Position numbers and translations under genes: made by a program. A DNA stretch of 64,000 nt from Alloalcanivorax xiamenensis (lineage in GTDB: Bacteria > Pseudomonadota > Gammaproteobacteria > Pseudomonadales > Alcanivoracaceae), in NCBI RefSeq assembly GCF_009846745.1, contig NZ_AQPF01000015.1, forward strand, positions 1-64,000. The letters run 5' to 3'. Of this stretch, positions 1 through 9,285 are shown in pieces (the stretch's first letter is position 1; each line of letters opens with the position of its first letter). The notes beneath the pieces are model-generated. The model worked only from the letters and a program-made list of their open reading frames with translations. It had not been told where the DNA came from and made no database searches.

Positions 1-19
1 GTCCGGCGTCCGGCGTCTA
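1..19. repeat. Short heptamer repeat downstream of a regulator gene
   Basis: Two and a half copies of a GTCCGGC-type heptamer lie at the window edge and run into the stop codon of the minus-strand regulator gene. A related heptamer array (TCTGGCG) ends two bases from another regulator stop codon near 40305-40330. The array may extend beyond the window. Confidence 0.4.
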
Positions 20-850
20 GTCTATGCCCAGATAACGAAACCACAGCGCGCGTCCGGTGCTGATGAAGTGCGGCAACAGGCGGACCACTTCGCCACGCGG
101 GGACGGCCCGGTCCACTCTTCCGGCAGTAACGGGTCGGTGTTGAGAATTTTGGTGGCGGCCCGGCCCACGCGCAAAAAACGCGCGCACAGCACTTTGTCG
201 GGAGCGGTGCCGGCGGGGGCCTGGTCGAGCAGCCGGCACATTTCATCACGGACCTTCTCGAGCAGGGTGTGACGGCGCCGAAAATCCCACAAGCCGGGCC
301 TTGGGGTGACTGATAACTGATCGGCTCGCAGTAGCACGGTTTGCGGGGCCATGCCCAAGGCCCGCAATTCCTGCCGCAGGGCGGAAAAAGCCAGTGACAG
401 GTTGGCGGGGCGGGCGAACAGATCCCGTTGCACCTCGGCGAAACCCCTTTGCCGGAGGGCTCTCTCATGTCCCCGCCAGCCGCTACGGTTGGAACGCGAT
501 ACCTGGTGGGTGACCGCCACCCACCAGTTTTCTCTCCAGGGACACAGCAACTCGCTCAGACCCTGCCAGCGACCCTGCTCCCGGGCCCAGGGGGCGTTTT
601 CCGCCAATTGCCAGCTGCCGCGTTGAGGGCTGATGATGGCGCCTTGCGTGGACAGGCGGCTCACCGCCACGCGAACGGCTCCGGCCTTGAACCCCATGAT
701 GTCGCCACCCTGGGCCAGGGCCACCGAGGTCAGAGCGGTATCCGCGGCCACGGCGAGCATATCCAGGACCAGTGTTCTGGGGGTCAATTCCGCCAGTTTG
801 GTGAGCGAGGGGATTGACGGTCGTCCCTGGGGAGTTACATCATCTTTCAT
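17..850 (-). CDS. PaaX-like transcriptional regulator
   Basis: This 277-residue protein resembles the PaaX family, whose best known member is the phenylacetyl-CoA-responsive repressor of phenylacetate catabolism. The N-terminal part (about residues 15-80) looks like the winged-helix domain, with a segment reading GAVRVAVSRLSTQGAI that matches the family's recognition helix region. The C-terminal half is rich in Arg and Trp, as in PaaX. The start was placed at MKDDV because upstream codons in the open frame do not look like protein of this family. It is divergent from the acyl-CoA synthetase gene at 1041, so it may control that gene. No paa genes are present in the window, so the ligand is unknown. 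Confidence 0.65.
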   Translation of the reverse strand: MKDDVTPQGRPSIPSLTKLAELTPRTLVLDMLAVAADTALTSVALAQGGDIMGFKAGAVRVAVSRLSTQGAIISPQRGSWQLAENAPWAREQGRWQGLSELLCPWRENWWVAVTHQVSRSNRSGWRGHERALRQRGFAEVQRDLFARPANLSLAFSALRQELRALGMAPQTVLLRADQLSVTPRPGLWDFRRRHTLLEKVRDEMCRLLDQAPAGTAPDKVLCARFLRVGRAATKILNTDPLLPEEWTGPSPRGEVVRLLPHFISTGRALWFRYLGID

Positions 851-1040
851 TGATTCCACTTTTGAGTAACAAGTTAAGGGGTGACCAGTGGGCATTATTT
901 CATGAAACCCAACCGTCTTACTTACCTGCTTGAAGGCCTGGTTGCCACTTGGAATTGAAACAACATGCCGGAGTTCGCGTTCCAATTCGACCAGCAGCGC
1001 GGCGCTGGCCAAGGGAGTATGTCAACAACAGGATGTGGTG

Positions 1041-2840
1041 ATGGAACCTGCTATCGCGAACACCAGTGACGCGGTTCGGACTTGTCTGGAGCAGGCGCCG
1101 ACGCCGTTGCGATTATTGCGTCAGGCCGCGGCCCGCCACCCGGATCATCCGGCGCTGGTGTACCTGTGCGATGCCGATACCGGCCATCGGATGACGGTCA
1201 GTTATGCCCGTTTGCTGGCCGAGACCGAGGCGGTGGCCCGCGCTCTGCGCGCCAGCGGTGTGACTCCGGAAGATGGCGTGGCCATGTTCCTGCCCCTGGT
1301 GCCGGAGGCGGTTTCCACGCTGATCGCCGCCTGTTCGGTGGGGGTGGCGTTTCCGGTGAACCTGCTGATGTCGGAACAGGCGATCGCCTCCCAACTGGCG
1401 CTGGCCCGATGCAAAGTGGTGATCACCGTGGGCCCCCATGTGGAGTCGGACTTGAGCGAACGGGTCCTCGCCGCCGCCGCGAGCTTGCCGCGACCGCCTC
1501 ATGTCGTGGTCTTGCCGGTAACGGAGGCAGAGCGGGCCGTAAGCGGCGGGGAGCTTTGGCCGGCGTTCTTGGCGAAGGCGGAGAACACCGACCTGGCCGC
1601 GGATGACGACCCGGAGCGTGTGGCCGCTCTGCTGCACACCGGGGGGAGCACTTATGCGCCGAAACTGGCGGAACTGACCCTGGGTAATCTGGCCGCCGGC
1701 GCGGTGCTGACCTGTGCGGGGTGCGGCTACAGTCAGAGTGACCGTCTGCTGAACGGCTTGCCCCTGTTTCATGTGGGCAGCTCGGTGGACGCGGTGCTGG
1801 CGATCATCGCAGGCGGTGCCACTTCGGTGCTGCCCACTGCCTTGGGACTAAAGAATCCGGCGGTGATCCAGCATTTCTGGTCCCTGCTGGAGACGCTGGA
1901 GGTAACGTTGGTGGGCGGCGTGCCGACGCTGCTGTCGACCCTGGCCGATGCTCCCCGGCAGCCGTCGCGATGCGCTTCACTGAGAGCTTTCCTCACTGGT
2001 GGTTCGGCGCTCAATCCGCGGTTGGCCCAGCGGCTGGAAACGCTAAGCGGGGCGCCGGTGTATCAGCTTTACGGCATGACCGAGTCCGCCGGTATCATCA
2101 CCGCTCAATTCATCGACGGGATGTTCCGGCCGCCCTTGGCCGGGCACCCGGTGCCGCTGGTGGAGGTGGCCATCGAGGAGCCGGGGCGGCCGCTCCGGGC
2201 CGGCCAGCGGGGCGAGCTGTGGGTCCGGGGTCCCAATGTCTTCGCCGGTTATCGCACCGCCACGGGCACGCAGGACCGGCCGCACAACGGCTGGGTCCCG
2301 TCCGGGGATCGGGTGGCGGTCACCGATGATGGGCAGCTGCGGATTGTCGGTCGCACCAAGGAAGTGATTATCCGCAGCGGCCATAATATCGATCCACAAA
2401 TGCTGGAGCAGGTGGCGGAAGAACACCCGTCGGTCCTGGAGGCGGCGGTGGTGGCGATGCCGGATCAGCACGCCGGAGAATTGCCAGTGCTGTATGTGAC
2501 GCTGCGCGCCGGGGCGGAGGCGTCCTGCATCGAGAGCATCGACGCCTTCGTGCGTGATCGTATCGCCGTGCCGCAGGCGCGCCCCCGCCATGTCTTCGTA
2601 CTGCCTTCGATGCCGATGACACCGCTGGGCAAGGTGGCGCGTTATCAATTGCGGCAGAAAGCGGTGAGCTATCGGGCCGGGCAATTGATCGCCGAGCTGG
2701 ATACCGGCGCCCGGGTAAGCTGCCCGCAGCCGGACGCCAAATCAATCATTATCGACTGGTCCTCATCGTCGGCCGCGGCCATGCAGGATCGGGCGCGGGA
2801 GCGGCTGGCGGAACTCGGGCTGGTGCTGATGTCCGCCTGA
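1041..2840 (+). CDS. Acyl-CoA synthetase (AMP-binding, ANL superfamily)
   Basis: This 599-residue protein should activate a carboxylic acid to its acyl-CoA through an acyl-adenylate. The phosphate-binding motif reads HTGGSTYAPK, a variant of the usual TSG(S/T)TGxPKG. YGMTES, the SGDR motif and the hinge region GRTKEVIIRSGHNI follow in the expected order. The C-terminal MTPLGKVARYQL holds the catalytic Lys. The ATG at 1041 was chosen because AGGA lies upstream and the N-terminus then fits the family; the frame is open further upstream. It stands alone, divergent from a PaaX-like regulator. Fatty or aryl acids are possible substrates and cannot be told apart here. Confidence 0.85.
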   Translation: MEPAIANTSDAVRTCLEQAPTPLRLLRQAAARHPDHPALVYLCDADTGHRMTVSYARLLAETEAVARALRASGVTPEDGVAMFLPLVPEAVSTLIAACSVGVAFPVNLLMSEQAIASQLALARCKVVITVGPHVESDLSERVLAAAASLPRPPHVVVLPVTEAERAVSGGELWPAFLAKAENTDLAADDDPERVAALLHTGGSTYAPKLAELTLGNLAAGAVLTCAGCGYSQSDRLLNGLPLFHVGSSVDAVLAIIAGGATSVLPTALGLKNPAVIQHFWSLLETLEVTLVGGVPTLLSTLADAPRQPSRCASLRAFLTGGSALNPRLAQRLETLSGAPVYQLYGMTESAGIITAQFIDGMFRPPLAGHPVPLVEVAIEEPGRPLRAGQRGELWVRGPNVFAGYRTATGTQDRPHNGWVPSGDRVAVTDDGQLRIVGRTKEVIIRSGHNIDPQMLEQVAEEHPSVLEAAVVAMPDQHAGELPVLYVTLRAGAEASCIESIDAFVRDRIAVPQARPRHVFVLPSMPMTPLGKVARYQLRQKAVSYRAGQLIAELDTGARVSCPQPDAKSIIIDWSSSSAAAMQDRARERLAELGLVLMSA

Positions 2841-2845
2841 AGGCG

Positions 2846-2866
2846 ATGCCGGATCAAGTCCGGCAT
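2846..2866 (+). terminator. Hairpin after the acyl-CoA synthetase gene
   Basis: A perfect 8-bp stem (ATGCCGGA/TCCGGCAT) with a 5-base loop lies six bases after the stop codon and is followed by a short T run (gatgtttt). The downstream gene is convergent, so it may terminate transcription from both sides. The T run is weak. Confidence 0.45.
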
Positions 2867-2969
2867 GATGTTTTCAGGCTTTTGAATTTGGCGTGCCAGC
2901 GAGTCCTGGAACCAGTGGCTTACCAGCCGCGCTATCCGTTTGAAGCAACGCCAGTCCCTGGGTGATGGG

Positions 2970-3983
2970 TCATTCCTCCCAGCCGGCCAGCACCAGTTTG
3001 CCGATGGTCCGGCCATCCTCAATACGGCGGTGTGCCTGTTTCAGGTTGGTGGCGTTGATCGGGCCCAGGGATTCGCCCAGTGTGGTTTGCAGTATGCCGT
3101 CATCCACCAGTTTGGCGGCCTGGGACAGAATCTCCCCTTGGCGCTGCATATCCACGCCGAACATGGCCCGGGTAAACATGAACTCCCAGGCGAAGCGGGC
3201 GCTTTTGGGCTTCAGCGCGTTCAGGTCCAGAGGGCCGCGGGCATCGACAATGGTAACGATGCCGCCCAGCGGGTTAATCAACTCGCAGGCTTGGGTCCAG
3301 TACGGATCCGGTTCCTGGGCCAGCAGAATGGCATCCACGCCATTGATGCCGAGAGCTTTCACCGGCTCCACCAGCCCCTGGCGGTAATCGATGGTGTGGG
3401 CGGCGCCCATGGATTGGCACCAACGGGCGGATTCGTCACGGCCGGCGGTGGCGATCACCGTCATGCCAAAATGGCGGGCGGCCAGTTGAATGCCGATGGA
3501 ACCGACACCGCCGGCGCCGCCCACCACTAACAGGGTCTTGCCCTTGGCGGTGTCCGGGGTCAGGCCGAGCTGGTCTTCCAGGGCTTCCCAGACCGTCAGG
3601 GTGGTCAGTGGCAAAGCGGCGGCTTCCTGCATGCCCAGACTGTCGGGTTTGTGTGCCACCAGCCTTTCATCAACGCATTGGAACTGGGCGTTGCTGCCCT
3701 GGCGTTGCATGGCGCCGGCGTACCAGACCCGGTCGCCGGGTTTGAAACCTTGAACCTCATCACCCACCGCCTGCACCCGGCCGGCGGCGTCATACCCGAG
3801 CACGCGGAAACCGGGTTCGGCCAATGGCCGTTGTCGCACTTTGGTGTCCACCGGATTCACCGACACCGCTTCCACCGCGATCAACAGATCGCGGGGACCG
3901 GAAACCGGTGTCTCCAGCTCGATATCCTGTAACGCGTGCAGGTCTTCAATGGCTCGGGGGCGGTCGAAACCGACAGCTTTCAT
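2970..3983 (-). CDS. Zinc-type alcohol dehydrogenase-like / quinone oxidoreductase (MDR family)
   Basis: A 337-residue member of the medium-chain dehydrogenase/reductase superfamily, closest to the YogA/ZADH-like NADPH-dependent oxidoreductases. The N-terminal GroES-like domain includes SVNPVDTKVRQR. The nucleotide-binding motif GGAGGVGSIGIQLA is at about residues 155-170. The catalytic and structural zinc Cys ligands typical of true alcohol dehydrogenases are not apparent, which supports a quinone or enone reductase. It is convergent with the acyl-CoA synthetase and divergent from the amidase. The substrate cannot be inferred. Confidence 0.8.
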   Translation of the reverse strand: MKAVGFDRPRAIEDLHALQDIELETPVSGPRDLLIAVEAVSVNPVDTKVRQRPLAEPGFRVLGYDAAGRVQAVGDEVQGFKPGDRVWYAGAMQRQGSNAQFQCVDERLVAHKPDSLGMQEAAALPLTTLTVWEALEDQLGLTPDTAKGKTLLVVGGAGGVGSIGIQLAARHFGMTVIATAGRDESARWCQSMGAAHTIDYRQGLVEPVKALGINGVDAILLAQEPDPYWTQACELINPLGGIVTIVDARGPLDLNALKPKSARFAWEFMFTRAMFGVDMQRQGEILSQAAKLVDDGILQTTLGESLGPINATNLKQAHRRIEDGRTIGKLVLAGWEE

Positions 3984-4114
3984 CCTCTCCTCCTGGTAAC
4001 GCAGTTTGGCGCAAAGTGAGCCCGCGCGGACCGGTCGCCGCCGTGTAGGATGACAAGCGGGTCTCGGGGCGGCATGGCAATGGGCCGCGGGTTTCAGAAC
4101 ACAAGGATACCATC

Positions 4115-5602
4115 ATGAATTTCGACGAATACCGTAAGTTGGATGGCGTGGCCCTGGCCGGGCTGGTGGCCCGGGGGGAAGTCAGCGCGGCGGAATTGCT
4201 GGAACTGGCCATAGCCCGGGCGGAGCAGGTCAATCCGAAGCTCAACGGCTTGGTCATTCCGCTTTACGAGGAAGGCCGGCGCACGGCGGCGGGACCGCTT
4301 TCCGGGCCGTTGGCGGGGGTGCCCATGCTGGCCAAGGACCTGTTCCAGGAAATGGCCGGGGCGCCCTGTTATATGGGTAACAAGGCGCTCAAGAGAATGG
4401 GCTTTCGCGCCCCCCACGATTCGGAACTGGTGAGGCGCTGGCGCGAGGCTGGCCTGGTGTTGTTCGGGCGTACCAACACGCCGGAGTTTGGCGCCAAGGG
4501 TATCACCGAGCCGGATTCGTTCGGCGCCTGCCGCAACCCCTGGAATCCCGAGCACACCCCCGGCGGCTCTTCCGGCGGCTCGGCGTCGCTGGTGGCCGCC
4601 GGGGTGGTGCCGTTCGCCGGCGCCAATGACGGCGGCGGCAGTATCCGTATTCCGGCGGCCTGCTGCGGCCTGTTCGGGCTCAAGCCCGGCCGCGGCCGCA
4701 CGCCCTGGGGGCCGGATTTCGGCGAAGCCCTGCACGGACTGTCGGTGAATCACGCGGTGACCCGTTCCGTGCGCGATTGCGCGGTGTTGCTGGAGGCGGT
4801 GGCCGGAGACGAACTCGCCAGTCTCTATCCGCTGGCGCCGCCCGCGCGGCCATACCGTGAAGAGGTTGAACGTGACCCGGGGGCCTTGCGTATCGCCTTC
4901 ACCAGTCGCTCGCCCATAGGCACGGCGGTGGATCCGGAGGCGGTGAAGGCGGTGGAGAACACGGCTCGTCTGCTGGAATCCCTCGGTCACCAGGTGGAGG
5001 AAGCGGAACCGGAGATCGACGTCATGGCCATGAGTATGGACTGGCTGATGGTCTGGTTCACCAAGTGCGCCGACAGCGTCAACGAAATGCGCCGGCTCAC
5101 TGGCGCCGGTGACGACGGATTTGAGCTGGATACCCTGGGGATGGCGGCGTTCGGGCGCAGCTTGAGCGCGCCGGATTACCTGCGGTGCTACCAGCACTGG
5201 CAGACCTATACACATCAGCTGATGGCGTTTCTTCAAGGGTATGACTTCTTGATGACGCCGACCCTGGCCATGCCACCGGCGCGTATCGGTGCCATGGCGA
5301 CCCCGCCCTTGCAGCAAGCGGCACTGAAGCTGGTACTGAAAACCGGTGCGCAAAAACTGCTGATGAAAACCGGGCTGGTGGAGCAGATGGCGCGGGAAAA
5401 CCTGAAATACACGCCGTTCACGCAACTGGCCAATGTCACTGGTGTGCCGGCCATGTCGGTGCCGCTGCACTGGTGTGACAACGGTTTGCCGCTGGGTGTG
5501 CAGTTTGTCGGCGGTCATGGCGACGAAGGCAAGCTGTTGTCTCTGGCGGCACAGTTGGAACGGGCCGAGCCGTGGTTTGATCGGGTGCCACCGGAGTTAT
5601 AA
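4115..5602 (+). CDS. Amidase (amidase signature family)
   Basis: This 495-residue protein carries the Ser-cisSer-Lys triad of the amidase signature family: Lys74 in AKDLFQ, Ser152 in GGSSGGSAS and Ser176 in GGGSIRIPA. The 24-residue gap between the two serines matches characterised members. Sequence character and length resemble 6-aminohexanoate-cyclic-dimer hydrolase-type amidases rather than GatA. GatA is also unlikely because no gatB or gatC is adjacent. The ATG at 4115 follows an AAGGA site. It appears monocistronic, with a REP-like element downstream. Confidence 0.87.
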   Translation: MNFDEYRKLDGVALAGLVARGEVSAAELLELAIARAEQVNPKLNGLVIPLYEEGRRTAAGPLSGPLAGVPMLAKDLFQEMAGAPCYMGNKALKRMGFRAPHDSELVRRWREAGLVLFGRTNTPEFGAKGITEPDSFGACRNPWNPEHTPGGSSGGSASLVAAGVVPFAGANDGGGSIRIPAACCGLFGLKPGRGRTPWGPDFGEALHGLSVNHAVTRSVRDCAVLLEAVAGDELASLYPLAPPARPYREEVERDPGALRIAFTSRSPIGTAVDPEAVKAVENTARLLESLGHQVEEAEPEIDVMAMSMDWLMVWFTKCADSVNEMRRLTGAGDDGFELDTLGMAAFGRSLSAPDYLRCYQHWQTYTHQLMAFLQGYDFLMTPTLAMPPARIGAMATPPLQQAALKLVLKTGAQKLLMKTGLVEQMARENLKYTPFTQLANVTGVPAMSVPLHWCDNGLPLGVQFVGGHGDEGKLLSLAAQLERAEPWFDRVPPEL

Positions 5603-5713
5603 GCGCTCCTCGGGGTTTAGTGATCTCTTCATCGAGGGCAGCGAAGCCGTGTTAGGTCTCGAGGTAACCGGCAAACTCGGGGGCTGGCCTTGGAGACATA
5701 AATCTGGAGGCCG

Positions 5714-5806
5714 CTACAATGCTGCTGTGGGAAGCTTGCTTGCAAGCGAATGGGCCTCTGGATCCCGAGATTCGCTTGCCAGCAAGCTTCCCACAGTGGC
5801 TTCGTA
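5714..5806. repeat. REP/BIME-like inverted repeat, copy 1
   Basis: Two inverted copies of the motif TGTGGGAAGCTTGC...GCGAA (5726-5750 and 5771-5795) surround a short spacer, and outer bases (ctacaa/ttcgtag) extend the symmetry. It lies between the convergent amidase and amidohydrolase genes. Six further intergenic loci of the same family occur in the window. Confidence 0.85.
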
Positions 5807-5865
5807 GTCCCGTCTGTGCCAGCGGTTGACGTTGCTGGTGCCCGGAAGGCCTCCGAGCAATCGGT

Positions 5866-6753
5866 TTAAAAACCGTAAAGGCGGGCAGGGTTGTCGACCA
5901 GAATCTTGCGAATGATGGTCTCGTCATGCCCGGCCCATTGGAAGAATTCTTCCAGCAGCGTGGTGTCATCCGGCATCGGCACGGAAATACACACGTGGGG
6001 CCAGTCACTGGCCCACAGGATCTGATCAGGATTGGCTTTGATCAGTGCCTTGGCATAGGGCGTGACGTCGGAGTAGGGAGTGTCCGGCTGGTTGGTGAAG
6101 CGATAAGCGCCGGATAGTTTCACCCAGGCCTTGCCGTCCCGGGCCAGACGCAGCAGATCACGGAATCCCGGATGCTTCACGCCGATGCTGGCCGGCATGT
6201 GTCCCATGTGATCGATCACCACCTCCACTGGCAGGTTGGCCACGGTGTCGTAGAGATCGGCGAATTCCGAGATGTCGATCAGCAACTGCAGATGCCAGCC
6301 CAGCGGCGCCACCTTGCGGGCCAGACTGGTCACGTCCGAGACCTCGACACCACTCTTGTAGATCAGGTTGACGCGCACGCCGCGTACCCCGAGGGCATCC
6401 ATTTCCCGGAGTTCCCGTTCACTGGTCTGGTCACTGATCACCACCACGCCGCGATAGTTGTCGCCGCCTTGACGCAGGGCTTCCAGGGCCACCCGGTTGT
6501 CGTAGCCGTAGACGCTGGGTTGCACGATAACCCCCCGGCTCAGCCCCAGTGTGCCCTGCATTTTTCGGTAGTCGTCCAGTGATGCCGGCGGTGGCGTATA
6601 GGAACGATGTGGCGTGAAAGGGTGGACCGCCGCATCCCCGATAATGTGAAAGTGGCAGTCGCAGGCGCCTTCGGGAAGTGGCATTGATGGCGCGCGACAG
6701 CTTGATACCGGTGGTGCGCAGGGCGGGGCGTAGGTTTCGCCAAGTGACGTCAT
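5866..6753 (-). CDS. Amidohydrolase, LigI-like lactonase family (paralog A)
   Basis: A 295-residue member of the amidohydrolase_2 family, whose characterised relatives include 2-pyrone-4,6-dicarboxylate lactonase LigI. The metal-binding HxH is in ACDCHFHIIG. Further family motifs are QPSVYGYDNR, VIDHMGHMP and ASDWPHV. It is clearly paralogous to the protein at 10566-11480, with the same motifs in the same spacing. The ATG at 6753 follows a GGGAAG site. The open frame extends upstream into the C-terminal part of a broken GntR regulator with no stop codon between, so an N-terminal extension is possible but is probably an artefact of the decayed regulator. It likely hydrolyses a lactone or pyrone imported by the neighbouring TRAP system. 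Confidence 0.8.
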   Translation of the reverse strand: MTSLGETYAPPCAPPVSSCRAPSMPLPEGACDCHFHIIGDAAVHPFTPHRSYTPPPASLDDYRKMQGTLGLSRGVIVQPSVYGYDNRVALEALRQGGDNYRGVVVISDQTSERELREMDALGVRGVRVNLIYKSGVEVSDVTSLARKVAPLGWHLQLLIDISEFADLYDTVANLPVEVVIDHMGHMPASIGVKHPGFRDLLRLARDGKAWVKLSGAYRFTNQPDTPYSDVTPYAKALIKANPDQILWASDWPHVCISVPMPDDTTLLEEFFQWAGHDETIIRKILVDNPARLYGF

Positions 6754-7447
6754 GCGGGTCACTTCCCAACCCTGAAGACCACGCAGCCCGTTGCGCTCGG
6801 CGGAATTGATGATCTGGGTCCAGGCGGCGCGGCGGGCCAGGTCCGGGTCGCCCACGGTGATCGCCTCGAGGATCGCCTCGTATTCGGTCAGCACGGTTTC
6901 ACGCAGTGCCTCGGAAGTGGCGATGCGCCGTTCGAAAGAGGCGGCCTCAAAGATATGGGCGGTCAGAAACAGCACGAAATTCTTGAAGTATTCGTTGCCG
7001 GTGGCGTCGGCGATGGCGCGTTTGAAAGCCAGGCTGCTCTCGACCATGCCCTGGCCAGTGGCAAGGGCGTCGCGTAACGCGGACAGGGCGGCCCGGATTG
7101 CCGCGAGCTGGCTGCGGGAACGGCGGGAGGTCAAGACGCAACTCATAGAGCTGGCGGAGCTTGGGTAGATGGCTGAGCTCATCGTGGTCGATGCGAAAGC
7201 TGTTGCGATGGGCCTTGTTGGACACGAAAGCGCCCAGACCCTGATGGCTCTCCACCAACCCTTCCGACTTGAGTCGCGCTATTGCTTCCCGGACCACGTT
7301 ACGCCCGACACCAAACCGCGCCGTCAGTTGTGACTCACTGGGAATACGGTCGCCGGGCTTGAGGCGGCCGGCGGAAATCTCCGCTTCCAGATGGCGGGAG
7401 ATCTTGACGGAAAGCTGGCTGCGTCCTGCAGCGGCAGCTTGTTTCAT
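6754..7447 (-). pseudogene. Frameshifted GntR/FadR-type regulator
   Basis: The N-terminal frame (from 7447 or 7456) encodes a GntR winged helix: SVKISRHLEAEI, GDRIPSESQLTARFGVGRN and VVREAIARLKSEGLVE. After LYELRLDL at about 7130 homology moves to another frame, which encodes an FCD ligand-binding domain including AFKRAIADATGNEYF. Compared with usual FCD domains the junction lacks roughly ten residues around the E..AA.LAA segment. That points to a small deletion rather than a one-base sequencing slip. The FCD frame then continues without a stop into the amidohydrolase. The regulator is divergent from the TRAP transporter genes it presumably once controlled. Confidence 0.75.
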
Positions 7448-7726
7448 AAGGCTCATCCTGTGGTCTGTGCGAACGGTGTCGGGTAAACGGCGCCGAGGCC
7501 GTGGGCAGTAATAGTACCTCTCCGGGGGGCTGCACGCTCCATGCACGGGTCGGTGGTGGTTCGGCCACGGGAAAGGCAGCCCGGGTTGTTTCGCGGGGGA
7601 GGCACGATGACCGACTTTACAGCACTGGTAAATTTATGATCAACTTGTAGGACAAGTTGGGTGGGCGCTTCTCATTCCGCCTGCCCCCACGCCATCAACT
7701 CCATCAAAACAAACAGGAAAGCCGTG

Positions 7727-8731
7727 ATGACGTCTTTACCCAGATCCGTCAAAACGTTGATGACCGCTGCCATTCTGGCGACGACCCTGGCCGCGGCGAG
7801 CGTGACTCAGGCCGCCACCGTGATCCGCCTGGGCTGGACCACCGCCGACAGCGAAGTGGATCCCTACGCCATTGCCGCGCACTACTTCCAGGAAGAACTG
7901 GAAGCCGCGGCACCGGGACAGTTCGAAATCAAATTCTTCCCCAACAACCAGTTGGGTAATGACACGGACATGTTGCAGGGGATGCAATTCGGAACGCTGG
8001 ATGCCGGCGTTATCACCGGCACCCAGTTAGGGACCCTGGACAAGAGCTTCCAACTCCTTGACCTGCCTTTCCTGTTCAAGGATCGGGCCCAGGCCCACGA
8101 GGTGCTGGATGGCGAAGTGGGGCAGGAGTTGTTCGCACGGTTGGAAAAGCAGGGGCTGATCGGCCTGGGATTCGGCGAGGCCGGTTTCCGGCATGTCATC
8201 AACAACAAGCGGGAAGTGCTGGAGCCCGGTGACTTGCAGGGGGTGAAGCTGCGCGTACAACCAAGCGATCTGTTTATCGCCAGCTTCCGTGCCCTGGGCG
8301 CCAACCCGGTCCCGATGGCCTGGAGCGACGCCTACATGGCGGTGCAGCAAGGCACGGTGGACGGTCTCGAGATTCCGCTGGCGGTGATTTACGCCAACAA
8401 ATACGCCGACGTGGTGAAGTACCTGTCGCTGACCAACCACACCTATAACGCCTTGCCGCTGCTGATGTCCAAGCAGGCCTTCTCCCGTTTGTCGTCCGAA
8501 CAGCAGGAAGCGGTGCGTACCGCCGCGCGGAAAGCCATCGAGCGGCAACGCGCCGAGGTGGCGAAGAACGAGCAGGCGCTGATCGAGAAGATCAAGGCCA
8601 AAGGCATGGCGGTTACCGAGATTGCCGACACCGGCGCTTTCCGTGATGAGGTGCGCCCCGTCTATGAAGAATATCGGCCACGCATCGGCGAAGACCTGGT
8701 CGACCGCGCTATGGAACTGGTCACGGAATAA
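7727..8731 (+). CDS. dctP: TRAP transporter substrate-binding protein, DctP family
   Basis: This 334-residue periplasmic binding protein is the first gene of a TRAP operon. It starts with a Sec signal peptide (MTSLPRSVKTL, hydrophobic stretch, cleavage near VTQA). Mature-domain features typical of DctP include FPNNQLGNDTDMLQGMQFG and the carboxylate-binding region around KLRVQPSDLF. The WSDAYMAVQQGTVDGLE motif is also typical of the family. The ATG at 7727 has an AGGAAA site; the frame is open upstream but does not look like signal peptide there. Ligands of this family are usually organic acids. Two lactonase-like enzymes beside the operon suggest a lactone- or pyrone-derived acid. Confidence 0.9.
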   Translation: MTSLPRSVKTLMTAAILATTLAAASVTQAATVIRLGWTTADSEVDPYAIAAHYFQEELEAAAPGQFEIKFFPNNQLGNDTDMLQGMQFGTLDAGVITGTQLGTLDKSFQLLDLPFLFKDRAQAHEVLDGEVGQELFARLEKQGLIGLGFGEAGFRHVINNKREVLEPGDLQGVKLRVQPSDLFIASFRALGANPVPMAWSDAYMAVQQGTVDGLEIPLAVIYANKYADVVKYLSLTNHTYNALPLLMSKQAFSRLSSEQQEAVRTAARKAIERQRAEVAKNEQALIEKIKAKGMAVTEIADTGAFRDEVRPVYEEYRPRIGEDLVDRAMELVTE

Positions 8732-8784
8732 CGGTGGTACAGGGCTCTGGCAAGGTCGCGGAGCCCAATCCTCAGAGCCTTGGT

Positions 8785-9285
8785 ATGTACAGATATCTCG
8801 AAGCAGGCAGCAAATACCTTGCCGCCGCGACGGCCGCGCTCGGCGCGGCCTGCGCGTTGATCATGACTCTGGCCTTGCTGGCGGGTGTGTTCTGCCGATA
8901 CGTACTGAATTCCTCTTTGTCCTGGAGCGACGAGGTCGCGTTGCTGGCGTTCAGTTGGACGGTATTCCTGTTCGCCAGTGTACTGACGCGGGAGTTCGGA
9001 CACGTGCGCGTTTCCATCGTGGTGGACGCCTTGCCCGGCTTGCTCAAACACGCTCTTGAGCGGGGCAGCGTGCTATTGATCCTGCTGTTCGGCGGGTTGA
9101 TGTTCTGGGCCGGTTGGCAGTTCACCGCTTTCACCGCGCACCAGGTGTCACCGGCGCTGCGCTACCCGTTGTGGCTGCAAGGCGCGGCGGTGCCGGCCTG
9201 CGGCGCCTTGATGGTCTTCCATGCCTTGGTGCTGCTGTTCCGCCCCGGGCCGCTTGACGAGCAGGGAGGTGCCGTCGATGAGTGA
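8785..9285 (+). CDS. dctQ: TRAP transporter small membrane subunit, DctQ family
   Basis: A protein of about 166 residues with four predicted transmembrane helices: near residues 10-32, 50-68, 85-105 and 130-150. The family motif FCRYVLNSSLSWSDEVA lies after the first helix. It bridges DctP and DctM in the sodium-driven uptake system. The ATG at 8785 has only a weak ribosome site. A GTG at 8734, two bases after the dctP stop, is an alternative adding 17 residues. Its stop overlaps the dctM start. Confidence 0.85.
   Translation: MYRYLEAGSKYLAAATAALGAACALIMTLALLAGVFCRYVLNSSLSWSDEVALLAFSWTVFLFASVLTREFGHVRVSIVVDALPGLLKHALERGSVLLILLFGGLMFWAGWQFTAFTAHQVSPALRYPLWLQGAAVPACGALMVFHALVLLFRPGPLDEQGGAVDE

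Noticed and set aside
4094..5518. Long open frame antisense to the amidase
   Set aside because: It is rich in His, Arg and Gln repeats and has no motif; the sense frame has a full amidase triad.
5866..7182. Genuine FCD-amidohydrolase fusion gene
   Set aside because: The FCD frame has no good start of its own, and the GntR N-terminal domain lies in another frame; it is better read as a damaged regulator.
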